Assembly (NCBI GenBank): GCA_947165485.1
Contig: CAMVAP010000017.1
Location: 1-57,473, forward strand
Length of the DNA: 57,473 nucleotides
Source: an uncultured Prevotellaceae bacterium
GTDB lineage: Bacteria > Bacteroidota > Bacteroidia > Bacteroidales > Muribaculaceae
Reading direction: 5' to 3'
Part shown: positions 18,321 to 26,958 of the stretch, one piece after another
Layout: each line of letters begins with the position of its first letter
How positions within the stretch are numbered: the stretch's first letter is position 1
Translations under genes and position numbers: made by a program
The notes under the pieces: generated by a model
Database searches by the model: none
What the model was told of the DNA's origin: nothing
Seen by the model: the letters and a program-made list of their open reading frames with translations, nothing else

Positions 18321-20678
18321 TTACTTGATGACCAGAATTGTCAATCGGGGAGCCCCCACCGTGGAAGGCTGTCCACCCTGAGCCACATAGATGTTATAAA
18401 CGCCCGTAGCGACGCGGTCGCCATCGGCACCGCAGCCATCCCACAAGGCGCTACCCTGCACGGGACCCATCTGAGCCACTACCTGACCCGTGCGGTCGGT
18501 AATCGTCACATAGGAATCCTCCATGAGGTTGGCGATCTTCACCAGGCCAGTGAAATCAGGCTCGACGGGATTGGGGAAGACGTAGGCATCATCAAAGTTC
18601 ACCATTGTCACCTCGCCTTGAGGGTCATATTCAGCAAATCCGCCATCGGTGAAAGCATAGACGCGGTCGTGAACCGTGTCACACTCGATGCTGTACACAA
18701 GATTGCCAGGCAGGTTGCTGTTCTGGGTAGTGAAGTGGTCATAGACCTCGGTACCATCGGGAGAAATGTAATACACACCGTTGTCGGTGGCAATCCATTT
18801 CTTGTTGTCGCGTGTCACGCCGATGTCATGCACCGTTAAGCCCTCACACAAGTAGCCTTTTCCCTCGCTTGACTTGGTGACATAAGGACGGGTCGCATGA
18901 GGATAATCATCAAACACCACATCAGGATCAAACACAAACAAACCTGAGGTGTAACCAGCCCAAATCATGCCATCGTTGTCTTCCTCGACATGCATGATAT
19001 AGGTCCAATCGATCTGCTTGTTATTCTGATCGACAAAATTCACGATGCACACAGCCTTGTAATTATCAACTGTCGGGTCGTCACTAGCGTTGTCCCAGCA
19101 CACAAAATGTCCCAACACCGCACTTGACTGATAGTCACAATCATTGTAAATCTTCACGTTATTCTTCTTGGAGATAATGAAGCGCGAACGCTGCATCTCA
19201 CCTGTATTCAACCACAGCAACCCGCTGGGCTGGAACCAATCAGTCAACTTGACCGAGCTCTTGAGATACTTGGCCCGGGGCAGGACGGCCACAGGGCATG
19301 TGGGATTATTGTAAGAGCAAACCACCCACAGATTACCATTCTTGTCAAATGCGGGGTGAGGTTTACGTTTACCGATGATTGAGTTGGACTTGTTATAGGT
19401 TATCACCAGTTCATCGTTGGTCACCTTGTGGAGACCGCTTTCCCAGCTGGCCCTAACATAGGTGTGAGGATCCATTGGGTCAAAGACAAACTCATAGGCC
19501 GCGCCACTGGATGAATAAGGTGTCTCGGCTTTCCATTGCTGACCGTCAAATGTATTGATCACATGAGGTGCCATATTGGAGGGTAACGACCTGTTCTGGC
19601 CATTAAGAGCCGAGGTGCCCGCATACAGTTTATCCATTGCGGCGCTGTACTTGAGCCAGTAGGGCTCGTCGGTGGTAAGCGCATTGGGCATATAGTTGAC
19701 CGAACTGCCCTTGAGGTGCAGTCCCTTGGCATCATTGATCCACACCTTGCCATCGCCCATGGGGTCGGATGTCGCAAAGCCCGCAGTCGTCGATGCCTGT
19801 GTCACAGTCATGCCCGTCGCATCTATCGTATAGTAGAAATCCTGTCCAGGGAAATTGGCGATAAAACCATCTTTGGCCTTCTGAACTGTCACAGGGGCTA
19901 ATTTCAACAATCTGGTCAATACTGGCGCACTACCCGAGAAGTCATACCTGTAGAGCGACGTTGACCCCATCAAGAAGGCCGATGTCTCGTTGATCGGATA
20001 TAACTTGGCGCCCGAGAACGTGCCAGACTGCCTGTTGTAAGCAGCAAACGGGTTACCTGTGGTTCCCAGTGGGCCATAATAGCAGTTCTTGTCGGTAAGA
20101 ATCAGCATCGTATTGCCGATCACCGCCACCGAGTTGATGTTGGTGGTACTGACAAATGCCCCCAGGTTGACATGATCGACCACCCTCTTGGTCGTCTCAT
20201 CGATGGTGACATAGCCATAATCGAGGGTGACATAGGCAATGCCGTGAGCAAAGGTGATGTCGTTGATCGTATTGCCCGTGTAACCAGCCAGCACATTTTC
20301 ATTCAACGTATAGTTGCGCACATTGAACACAGCATTCTTGAGATTGCTCACGTTATAGACCTTGCCACTGGCATCGATGATGTCGATATTGTTATCAAAG
20401 TAGGCAAGAAACAGCAGCTTATTCTCCCAGTCATAGTAGGCTTGAGTAATGTTGACATCGGACAACTTGTTCAGGCTGTTGAACGAGATGGTTGTCGAGG
20501 TAGCCTTGTCAAACTGGAATAAATCACCGCTGTTGACGTAGTAAACCTTATCACCCGTGTCATACACATTTTGGATCTTGGATGACACATAATAGTTATG
20601 AATTCTCCATGTGCCGGCCTGGCTGCTGGCGACAGTCATCACCAGAAGAAGCAGCAACTGAAAATATCTTTTTAACAT
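18321..20678 (-). CDS. PorZ-like protein (copy 3)
   Basis: The reading frame is open further upstream, but the start MLKRYFQLLLLLVMTVASS gives a proper signal peptide and matches the paralogues, so translation probably begins at 20678 (785 residues). The mature protein opens with GTWRIHNYYVSSKIQNVYDT. It contains the same propeller segments as copies 2 and 4 (GNTINDITFAHGIAYVTLDY, DGMIWAGYTSGLFVFDP) and ends with a CTD-like domain from YVFPNPVEPDFTG to LTILVIK. One difference is WDGCGADG where copy 2 has WDCCGLDG. The gene is followed closely by copy 2 and preceded by a 209-bp spacer in which I could not identify a convincing -7 element. Confidence 0.72.
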   Translation of the reverse strand: MLKRYFQLLLLLVMTVASSQAGTWRIHNYYVSSKIQNVYDTGDKVYYVNSGDLFQFDKATSTTISFNSLNKLSDVNITQAYYDWENKLLFLAYFDNNIDIIDASGKVYNVSNLKNAVFNVRNYTLNENVLAGYTGNTINDITFAHGIAYVTLDYGYVTIDETTKRVVDHVNLGAFVSTTNINSVAVIGNTMLILTDKNCYYGPLGTTGNPFAAYNRQSGTFSGAKLYPINETSAFLMGSTSLYRYDFSGSAPVLTRLLKLAPVTVQKAKDGFIANFPGQDFYYTIDATGMTVTQASTTAGFATSDPMGDGKVWINDAKGLHLKGSSVNYMPNALTTDEPYWLKYSAAMDKLYAGTSALNGQNRSLPSNMAPHVINTFDGQQWKAETPYSSSGAAYEFVFDPMDPHTYVRASWESGLHKVTNDELVITYNKSNSIIGKRKPHPAFDKNGNLWVVCSYNNPTCPVAVLPRAKYLKSSVKLTDWFQPSGLLWLNTGEMQRSRFIISKKNNVKIYNDCDYQSSAVLGHFVCWDNASDDPTVDNYKAVCIVNFVDQNNKQIDWTYIMHVEEDNDGMIWAGYTSGLFVFDPDVVFDDYPHATRPYVTKSSEGKGYLCEGLTVHDIGVTRDNKKWIATDNGVYYISPDGTEVYDHFTTQNSNLPGNLVYSIECDTVHDRVYAFTDGGFAEYDPQGEVTMVNFDDAYVFPNPVEPDFTGLVKIANLMEDSYVTITDRTGQVVAQMGPVQGSALWDGCGADGDRVATGVYNIYVAQGGQPSTVGAPRLTILVIK

Positions 20679-20887
20679 AACAGACATGTTTAGTTCATTA
20701 TTCAATTCAACGTGAGGGTTACAACAGTAACCACCGGATGGTATATCGAGAAATGGCAACACAGTACTGCCCAGGGTCAAGTTTCCGACCCGACACTACG
20801 GGAGAGCGCAGCCTTCTCCACCTCTTTAAATAACGCAAACACCTGTAAATAAATTGTGCAACATTCACACTATATTTTACAAGGCAT

Positions 20888-21349
20888 TTACAGGTTGAGG
20901 TTTGCCCTGACGGGACCTGTCGATGAGGTGTCAAGCGTAAACCTGGCCCAGGTACTCATCACCTGGCTCTCGTAACGGATGCGGTACTTGCGACCAGGTG
21001 CCAGCCACTTTACAATCACCTCGCCCGCCACGGGAATCTGACAAGTTCCCCGCCGCTTAAGGCCCTTCTTCTCGACAATGTGGCACTGCTCATCGCTGAT
21101 GGTAAACACCAGGTTGATGGTCTCGTCGGGTCCAAGCAACAGGCCCGAACGGCTGATGCGCACACGTCCACCATCGACGACCTCCATCTGGACCGCATCT
21201 TCATCCTCATCATCATCAACAGCCGTCGTGATGAGCTGGGTGATATAGGTGCTGGGAGGATGCTTCTCGGAGCGCCCCATGAGAAAAGCGATCAGTGCCA
21301 TTGCCACGACAAAGGCAATCGTGTAAAATTCTACCGAATTGATATCCAT
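20888..21349 (-). CDS. Small membrane-anchored protein of unknown function
   Basis: I do not recognise this 153-residue protein. It has one N-terminal hydrophobic segment (about residues 8-24, ending at MGRSEKH), an acidic stretch DDDEDED around residues 45-51 and a beta-rich remainder (GGRVRISRSGLLLGPDETINLVF, GEVIVKWLAPGRKYRIRYES). There is no lipobox or cleavage-type signal, so it is probably anchored with the C-terminal part outside the cytoplasm. It lies between PorZ-like copies 4 and 3 on the same strand, with gaps of 102 and 209 bp, so it could belong to the same T9SS-linked transcription region. No functional residues could be named. Confidence 0.65.
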   Translation of the reverse strand: MDINSVEFYTIAFVVAMALIAFLMGRSEKHPPSTYITQLITTAVDDDEDEDAVQMEVVDGGRVRISRSGLLLGPDETINLVFTISDEQCHIVEKKGLKRRGTCQIPVAGEVIVKWLAPGRKYRIRYESQVMSTWARFTLDTSSTGPVRANLNL

Positions 21350-21451
21350 GACGCGCTATCACATTATCTTATTTCTAACACAAGAGGGCACACCTTAACG
21401 GCACACCCTCTCACAATATCTCATATCACGTCACGACCGATGCGTGGGTCA

Positions 21452-23800
21452 TCACCTGATGACCATGATCGTCGTTTGGGGAGTACCCTCGGTTGACGGC
21501 TGTCCTCCCTGGGCCGCATAGACGTTATAGACACCCGTGGGGACACGCTCGCCGTCGGGACCACTGCAATCCCACAGCGCGCTACCCATCACAGGACCCA
21601 TCTGAGCCACTACCTGACCATTGCGGTCGGTAATGGTCACATAGCTGTTCTCCATCAGCTTGGCAATCTTCACCAGTCCAGTGAAGTCGGGCTCCACAGG
21701 ATTGGGGAAGGCATAGGTCTCGTCATAGTTTAACGCTGCCGCATCACCGTTCATGACATACTCGGCAAAACCGTTGTCGGTAAAGATATACACGCGGTCG
21801 TGAACGGTGTCACACTCGATGCTGTACACGAGGTCGCTGGGCAGGTCACTATTCTCGGTGGTGAAGTGGTTATAGACCTCGGAGCCGTCGGCTGACGCAT
21901 AGTAAACGCCATTGTTGGTGGCAATCCACTTCTTGTTGTCACGGGTGATACCGATATCATACACGGCATAGCCCTCACACAGATAGCCCTTACCCTCATC
22001 AAACTTGGTCGTATAGGGACGGGTGGCACGGGGGGTGTCGTCAAACACTACATCGGGGTGGAAGGTGAACAGGCCACCGGTGTATCCCACCCAGATGATA
22101 CCGTCCAAATCCTCCTCAAAGTGCAAGAGGGAACTCCACTTGATCTGCTTATTGTTCTGGTCAACAAAGCGGTTGATGTTGGCAAGCCTGTAGGTATCAA
22201 CCGTGGGATCCTCGTTGCCGTTATCAAAGCACCTGAGATAGCCCGACATCGAGCTTGTCACATTGTCACAGTCGCTATAGATCTTCACATTGTTGAGCTT
22301 GGAGATGACAAAGCGTGAACGCTGCATCACCTTGGTATTCAACGAGAGAAGGCCAGTGGGCTGGAACCAATCGGAGATAGAAACCGTGGACTTAACATAC
22401 TTGTCCCGGGGCAGGACGGCCACAGGGGCAGCGGCACTACCATAGGAGCTGACAATCCACATGTTTCCATACTTGTCAAATGCGGGATGAGCCTTATAAG
22501 TTCCCATCGGAGTATTCACCTTATTATAGATGAGCATAAGGTTATTACGGGTGACTTTGTGCACGCCACTGTTCCAGCTGGCACGCACATAGGTGTATGG
22601 GTCGAAGGGATCGAACACAAACTCATAGCCAGAACCCGCAGCGGTGTAAGGCGTAGCGTTCTCCCACATCGTGCCGTCATAGGTGTTGATCACGTTGGCG
22701 GGGGAAGCGCTGGTGTTGTTCTTGCCATTGCGGGCCGACACCGAGACATAGAGCCTGTCCATCGCCGCATTGTACTTGAGCCAGTAGGGTGCGTCGGTGG
22801 TGAGCGTATTCATCTTGTAAGTCTCGGTACCGCCTTGAACGTGCAGACCATTGGCATCGTTGATCCAAACAGTGCCATCGCCCGTGGGGTCGGAAGTCGC
22901 AAATCCAATGACCGAGGAAGCCTTGGTTGCGGTTTTGCCCGTCTCATCGATCGTGTAATAGTATTTCTGGCCGGCAAAGTTGGCGATAAAGCCCGTCGGA
23001 GCCTTTTGTACCGAGGTGGGCGCAGCAGCCACCAGTCGGGTCAAGACAGGCTCTTCGCCCGACAGGTCATAGTTGTAAAGCGCATTGGTAGCCATCACAA
23101 AGACCGAAGTCTCGTTGATGGGATAGGTCCTCACACTGGTGAATGAGCCTGAATGCCTATTGTATTCACCAAAAGGATCGCTACTGCCCACGGGGCCATA
23201 GTAACAGTTGATATTGGTGAAAATCAGCATGGTGTCACCGATCACAACGACCGAATTGATGTTGGTGTTGTTGAAATTGTAGCTCAGGTCCACATTGTCC
23301 TTAATGGTCTTGGTGGACTCGTCGATGGTGATATAGCCATAATTCACTGTCACGTAGGCCAGACCGCCAGCAAAGGTGATGTCGTTGATAACATCGCTGG
23401 AATAGCCTGTGAGCACGCCCTCGGTGAGCGTGTAGTTGCGCACATTAAAAATCGCATCCTTGACATTGCTCACGTTGAACACACTACCCTCGGCATCAAT
23501 GATATCAATATTGTTGTCAAGGTAAGCCACAAAGATCAACTTGTTTTCCCAGTCGTAGTAAACCCTCGAAATCTGGTTACCAGTCAACTTGTTTTGACGG
23601 TTCAAGGCAACCGTTTGGGTTGTGGCTTTATCAAACTCAAAAAGCCTGCCGCCGTTCACATAGTAGATCTTATCGCCCGTGTCATAGACATTCTGGATCT
23701 TGGCCGACACATAGTAGTTATGCATTTTCCAAGTGCCTGCGCTGGCGGTAGCAGTGGCCATCACCAGGAGCAATATGAACAGATAAAACTTTTTCAACAT
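21452..23800 (-). CDS. PorZ-like protein (copy 4)
   Basis: The start was placed at MLKKFYLFILLLVMATATASA, giving a signal peptide like that of the paralogues; upstream in-frame codons are less plausible. The protein has 782 residues. It begins GTWKMHNYYVSAKIQNVYDT, has the propeller motifs (DVINDITFAGGLAYVTVNY, DGIIWVGYTGGLFTFHP) and ends in a CTD-like domain from YAFPNPVEPDFTG to TTIMVIR. It is nearly identical to copy 2 in that domain (KLMENSYVTITDRNG in both), evidence of recent tandem duplication or gene conversion. It has its own promoter and is the first gene of the minus-strand T9SS-related series. The PorZ-type function is inferred from homology. Confidence 0.75.
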   Translation of the reverse strand: MLKKFYLFILLLVMATATASAGTWKMHNYYVSAKIQNVYDTGDKIYYVNGGRLFEFDKATTQTVALNRQNKLTGNQISRVYYDWENKLIFVAYLDNNIDIIDAEGSVFNVSNVKDAIFNVRNYTLTEGVLTGYSSDVINDITFAGGLAYVTVNYGYITIDESTKTIKDNVDLSYNFNNTNINSVVVIGDTMLIFTNINCYYGPVGSSDPFGEYNRHSGSFTSVRTYPINETSVFVMATNALYNYDLSGEEPVLTRLVAAAPTSVQKAPTGFIANFAGQKYYYTIDETGKTATKASSVIGFATSDPTGDGTVWINDANGLHVQGGTETYKMNTLTTDAPYWLKYNAAMDRLYVSVSARNGKNNTSASPANVINTYDGTMWENATPYTAAGSGYEFVFDPFDPYTYVRASWNSGVHKVTRNNLMLIYNKVNTPMGTYKAHPAFDKYGNMWIVSSYGSAAAPVAVLPRDKYVKSTVSISDWFQPTGLLSLNTKVMQRSRFVISKLNNVKIYSDCDNVTSSMSGYLRCFDNGNEDPTVDTYRLANINRFVDQNNKQIKWSSLLHFEEDLDGIIWVGYTGGLFTFHPDVVFDDTPRATRPYTTKFDEGKGYLCEGYAVYDIGITRDNKKWIATNNGVYYASADGSEVYNHFTTENSDLPSDLVYSIECDTVHDRVYIFTDNGFAEYVMNGDAAALNYDETYAFPNPVEPDFTGLVKIAKLMENSYVTITDRNGQVVAQMGPVMGSALWDCSGPDGERVPTGVYNVYAAQGGQPSTEGTPQTTIMVIR

Positions 23801-23897
23801 ATCATTTAAGTTTAATTTATTATCCACAAATCAATTAACATACTTATAGTCAGCAAGATTTGCACAACACACAGACAAAACCCACTGAATCAAAAGG

Positions 23898-23926
23898 CAA
23901 AGATATAAAATAATAACGAGAAACAA
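23898..23926 (-). promoter_or_regulatory. Promoter of PorZ-like copy 4
   Basis: On the minus strand TTG (23924-23926) and TATCTTTG (23898-23905) are 18 bp apart, about 98 bp before the chosen start codon. It may drive the whole minus-strand T9SS-related series. Confidence 0.5.
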
Positions 23927-23974
23927 GTTCTTTTTCCACTTGATAAGCCCCAAAAACTTTCTTAAAAATTGCAA

Positions 23975-24022
23975 AAAACAAAAACATCTGACGATGCAAC
24001 CTAAAAGGCACACCGTCAGACG
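23975..24022 (-). terminator. Intrinsic terminator of lysS
   Basis: Downstream of lysS the minus strand forms a hairpin with outer arms TCTGACG (24014-24020) and CGTCAGA (23987-23993) plus a few inner pairs, followed by a T-rich run. It lies 37 bp past the stop codon. Confidence 0.5.
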
Positions 24023-24058
24023 CATATAGCAACTGCCCTAAAAATATAGGGATGATGA

Positions 24059-25804
24059 TTATTCTTGTAAAGTGGCAGCAGCGGCTTCCACCCACTTCTT
24101 TACCTCGTCAACAACAGGCACCTTGTAGCCCAATTTATACTTCTTGTTGATGTCAAGCAGGTCTTGGAAGAGTTTACCGGGTTTCTCCAGTGCGCCCAGG
24201 GCAGCAACAGTCAGGAAACCAGCCTTCTGGATCGGAGCCACCCATTCCTCGGGAACACCGATTGCGGTGAATGCCTCCACCTTATCGCGTGCGGGCACTT
24301 TCTCGGGACGCATCTGCGGGAACAGCAGCACATCCTGGATATAGCTGTTGCCAGTCATGAGCATCACCAGACGGTCGATGCCGATGCCGATACCGCTCGT
24401 GGGAGGCATACCGTATTGCAGGGCACGCAGGAAGTCCTGATCGATGATCATCGCCTCGTCGTCACCCTTGTCGGCCAGACGCATCTGCTCCTTGAAACGT
24501 TCCTCCTGATCGATCGGGTCGTTCAACTCGCTGTAGGCGTTAGCCAGCTCCTTGCCATTGACCATCAACTCAAAGCGTTCGGTTAAGCCGGGCTTGCTGC
24601 GGTGCATCTTGGTGAGCGGGGACATCTCCACAGGATAGTCGATGATGAAAGTGGGCTGGATGAAAGTGCCCTCGCAGAACTCACCGAAGATCTCATCAAT
24701 CAGCTTGCCCTTGCCCATGGTCTCGTCAATCTCAAGATTCAACTGCTTGCACACCTCGCGAATCTCGTCCTCGGTCTTGTTCTCCAGATCATAGCCCGTC
24801 TTTTCCTTGATGGCTTCGAGGATGGGCAGGCGGCGATAAGGAGCCTTGAAGCTGATGACCTGACCATCGATTTCGGTCTCGGGTTTGCCGTTAACGGCAA
24901 TGCAGATGGTCTCCAAGAGTTTCTCGGTGAACGACATCATCCAGTTATAGTCCTTGTACTGAACATAGAGCTCCATGCAGGTAAACTCAGGGTTGTGGTT
25001 GCGGTCCATACCCTCGTTGCGGAAGTTCTTGCCTATCTCATACACGCCTTCAAAGCCGCCCACAATCAGTCGCTTGAGGTACAGCTCGGTGGCGATGCGC
25101 ATGTACATGGGAATGTTCAAGGCATTGAAGTGGGTGATGAACGGTCTTGCCGTGGCGCCACCCGCAATGGCCTGCAAGGTTGGAGTCTCGACCTCGGTAT
25201 AACCAGCATCATCGAGCACCTGTCGCATGGTCTTGACCACCTGTGCGCGCTTCAGGAATGTATCTTTCACACCAGCATTGACCACGAGGTCAACGTAGCG
25301 CTGGCGGTACCGCAGTTCAGGATCCTCAAACGCGTCATAGGTCACACCGTCCTTCACCTTTACCACAGGCAGGGGCTTGAGAGACTTGCTCAACAGCTTG
25401 AGGGACTGGGCATGAACACTGATTTCACCCGTCTGGGTGCGGAACACGAAGCCCTGCACTCCCACAAAGTCGCCCATGTCGAGCAACTTCTTGAATACCG
25501 TGTTATACAGATCCTTATTCTCATCGGGGCAAAGGTCGTCGCGGCTCACATAGACCTGCACACGGCCACGGGAGTCCTGCAACTCAAAGAAAGAGGCCTT
25601 GCCCATGATGCGACGGTTCATCATGCGTCCAGCGATGCTCACCTGGCGCGGCTCGGCATCATCGCTAAAATTGGCGATAATGTCATCGCTGTAGGCATTG
25701 ACGACATACTCATCGGCAGGATATGGATTGATACCCATAGCCTTGAGTTGTTCCAAACTATTGCGGCGGATAATCTCTTGTTCGCTTAATTCAAGTACAT
25801 TCAT
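24059..25804 (-). CDS. lysS: Lysine--tRNA ligase, class II
   Basis: LysRS charges tRNA-Lys with lysine. The 581-residue protein has an OB-fold anticodon-binding domain (residues about 50-160, with [23 protein letters not shown]) and a class II catalytic core. Motif 2 is the stretch [20 protein letters not shown] and motif 3 is [15 protein letters not shown]. The C-terminal extension after motif 3 (about 70 residues) is usual for Bacteroidales. The start [10 protein letters not shown] was preferred over an upstream in-frame Met because the promoter -7 element lies inside the longer version. The enzyme looks intact. Confidence 0.95.
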   Translation of the reverse strand: MNVLELSEQEIIRRNSLEQLKAMGINPYPADEYVVNAYSDDIIANFSDDAEPRQVSIAGRMMNRRIMGKASFFELQDSRGRVQVYVSRDDLCPDENKDLYNTVFKKLLDMGDFVGVQGFVFRTQTGEISVHAQSLKLLSKSLKPLPVVKVKDGVTYDAFEDPELRYRQRYVDLVVNAGVKDTFLKRAQVVKTMRQVLDDAGYTEVETPTLQAIAGGATARPFITHFNALNIPMYMRIATELYLKRLIVGGFEGVYEIGKNFRNEGMDRNHNPEFTCMELYVQYKDYNWMMSFTEKLLETICIAVNGKPETEIDGQVISFKAPYRRLPILEAIKEKTGYDLENKTEDEIREVCKQLNLEIDETMGKGKLIDEIFGEFCEGTFIQPTFIIDYPVEMSPLTKMHRSKPGLTERFELMVNGKELANAYSELNDPIDQEERFKEQMRLADKGDDEAMIIDQDFLRALQYGMPPTSGIGIGIDRLVMLMTGNSYIQDVLLFPQMRPEKVPARDKVEAFTAIGVPEEWVAPIQKAGFLTVAALGALEKPGKLFQDLLDINKKYKLGYKVPVVDEVKKWVEAAAATLQE

Positions 25805-25843
25805 TTTAAGTCTTATTATTGATGATGGTCTCCTTTTGGACTG

Positions 25844-25873
25844 CAAAGATAGTGCAAGCCGAGCGGAAAACAA
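25844..25873 (-). promoter_or_regulatory. Promoter of lysS
   Basis: TATCTTTG (25844-25851, minus strand) is preceded at 19 bp by TTG (25871-25873). The -33 element and spacer lie inside the first copy of an 82-bp tandem repeat. Confidence 0.55.
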
Positions 25874-26009
25874 AATTTATTTTGATTTTCCCGAGGCGCA
25901 GCCTATCTTAGAGGGCGACAAGCCCTCAACGTAGTGCAAGCCGAGCGGAAAACAAAATTTATTTTGATTTTCCCGAGGCGCAGCCTATCTTGGAGGGCGA
26001 CAAGCCCAT
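25850..26009. repeat. 82-bp tandem duplication in the lysS-dapF spacer
   Basis: Two head-to-tail copies (starting at 25850 and 25932) contain GTGCAAGCCGAGCGGAAAAC, then AAAATTTATTTTGATTTTCC and GAGGCGCAGCCTATCTT. They differ in only a few positions over about 76 bp. The first copy provides the -33 region of the lysS promoter, while the second has TACGTTGA at the position where the first has the -7 TATCTTTG. Confidence 0.75.
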
Positions 26010-26033
26010 CATGGCCTATCGACATAACAGGTG

Positions 26034-26852
26034 TCACAAGTCGATGGTTCCTTCAAACACGATTGTAGCGGGGCCCGTGAGATAAACATGACCATCGGCC
26101 TCACGCCACTCGATATCAAGGGTGCCGCCATCCATGATCACACGCGAATGCCGCGCAGCCCTTCCCGTGACCGCCGCAGCTACCGCGGTGGCACAGGCAC
26201 CAGTGCCACAAGCCATCGTAATGCCACTGCCACGTTCCCACACCCTCATGCGCAGGCCATCGTCACGCACCTGAGCAAACTCGATGTTACAGCGTTCCGG
26301 GAAACGGGGATGCCGTTCCAGGATAGCACCTTGAGTGGCAATGTCCACGCCATCAATCTCATCCACAAAGATCACATAATGCGGGTTGCCCATCGAGACG
26401 AAAGTACCCACGGGAAGGGGTTCACCATCGGTCAAGAACAGACGGGGATTCTCCAGTACAGGAGCGAGCATATCGACGGTCACAGCAGTGACAACGCCCT
26501 CACTATCCACGTCGAGGTCCAGGGTCTTGATGCCCGAAGCGGTCATCAGCCTGATGTGCCGCTTGTCGGTCAAGCCACGCTCATATACATACTTGCCGAT
26601 GCATCGGCTGGCATTGCCACACATGAGCCCTTCGGATCCATCGGCGTTGAAGATGCGCATAGTGAAATCGGCCTCGGGAGTAGTAGAACGGCCAATGAGC
26701 ACCAGACCATCACTGCCGATGCCAAAGTGGTAACGGCTCCAAGCAACGGACAGCGCCTGGGGGTCGGTAATGGGGTAAAGCGAGGTGTCAACAAAGATGT
26801 AATCATTGCCTACACCGTGCATTTTTATAAAATGAATTTTCTGCATATTCAT
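26034..26852 (-). CDS. dapF: Diaminopimelate epimerase
   Basis: DapF converts LL-diaminopimelate to the meso form, used both for lysine and for peptidoglycan. The 272-residue protein has [15 protein letters not shown] at the N-terminus and both catalytic cysteine motifs: [10 protein letters not shown] around residue 75 and [11 protein letters not shown] around residue 220. Length and motifs are normal. Translation may start at Met1 or Met3. The gene is divergent from the MalY/PatB-type gene. Its product links functionally to lysA and to the DAP-adding murE elsewhere in this window. Confidence 0.95.
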   Translation of the reverse strand: MNMQKIHFIKMHGVGNDYIFVDTSLYPITDPQALSVAWSRYHFGIGSDGLVLIGRSTTPEADFTMRIFNADGSEGLMCGNASRCIGKYVYERGLTDKRHIRLMTASGIKTLDLDVDSEGVVTAVTVDMLAPVLENPRLFLTDGEPLPVGTFVSMGNPHYVIFVDEIDGVDIATQGAILERHPRFPERCNIEFAQVRDDGLRMRVWERGSGITMACGTGACATAVAAAVTGRAARHSRVIMDGGTLDIEWREADGHVYLTGPATIVFEGTIDL

Positions 26853-26875
26853 AGCATATTACAAGTTAAGGTTTG

Positions 26876-26883
26876 CAAATATA
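26876..26883 (-). promoter_or_regulatory. Putative -7 element of dapF
   Basis: The minus strand reads TATATTTG, fitting TAnnTTTG, 24 bp before the dapF start. A matching -33 element was not clear. Confidence 0.4.
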
Positions 26884-26906
26884 GTTATTATTTCATAAAA
26901 AAGAAG

Positions 26907-26914
26907 TAACTTTG
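26907..26914 (+). promoter_or_regulatory. Putative -7 element of the MalY/PatB-type gene
   Basis: TAACTTTG lies 45 bp before the start codon and within 31 bp of the opposing dapF -7 element, so the two promoters share a short control region. Confidence 0.45.
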
Positions 26915-26958
26915 CCCCGGTTTTAATTCACAATATTCACCTTAAGTCTCATACGACA

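Noticed and set aside
21383-21412. A terminator between PorZ-like copy 4 and the small unknown gene
   Set aside because: Only the outer AGAGGG/CCCTCT can pair; the inner part is a direct repeat rather than an inverted one, and no T run follows.
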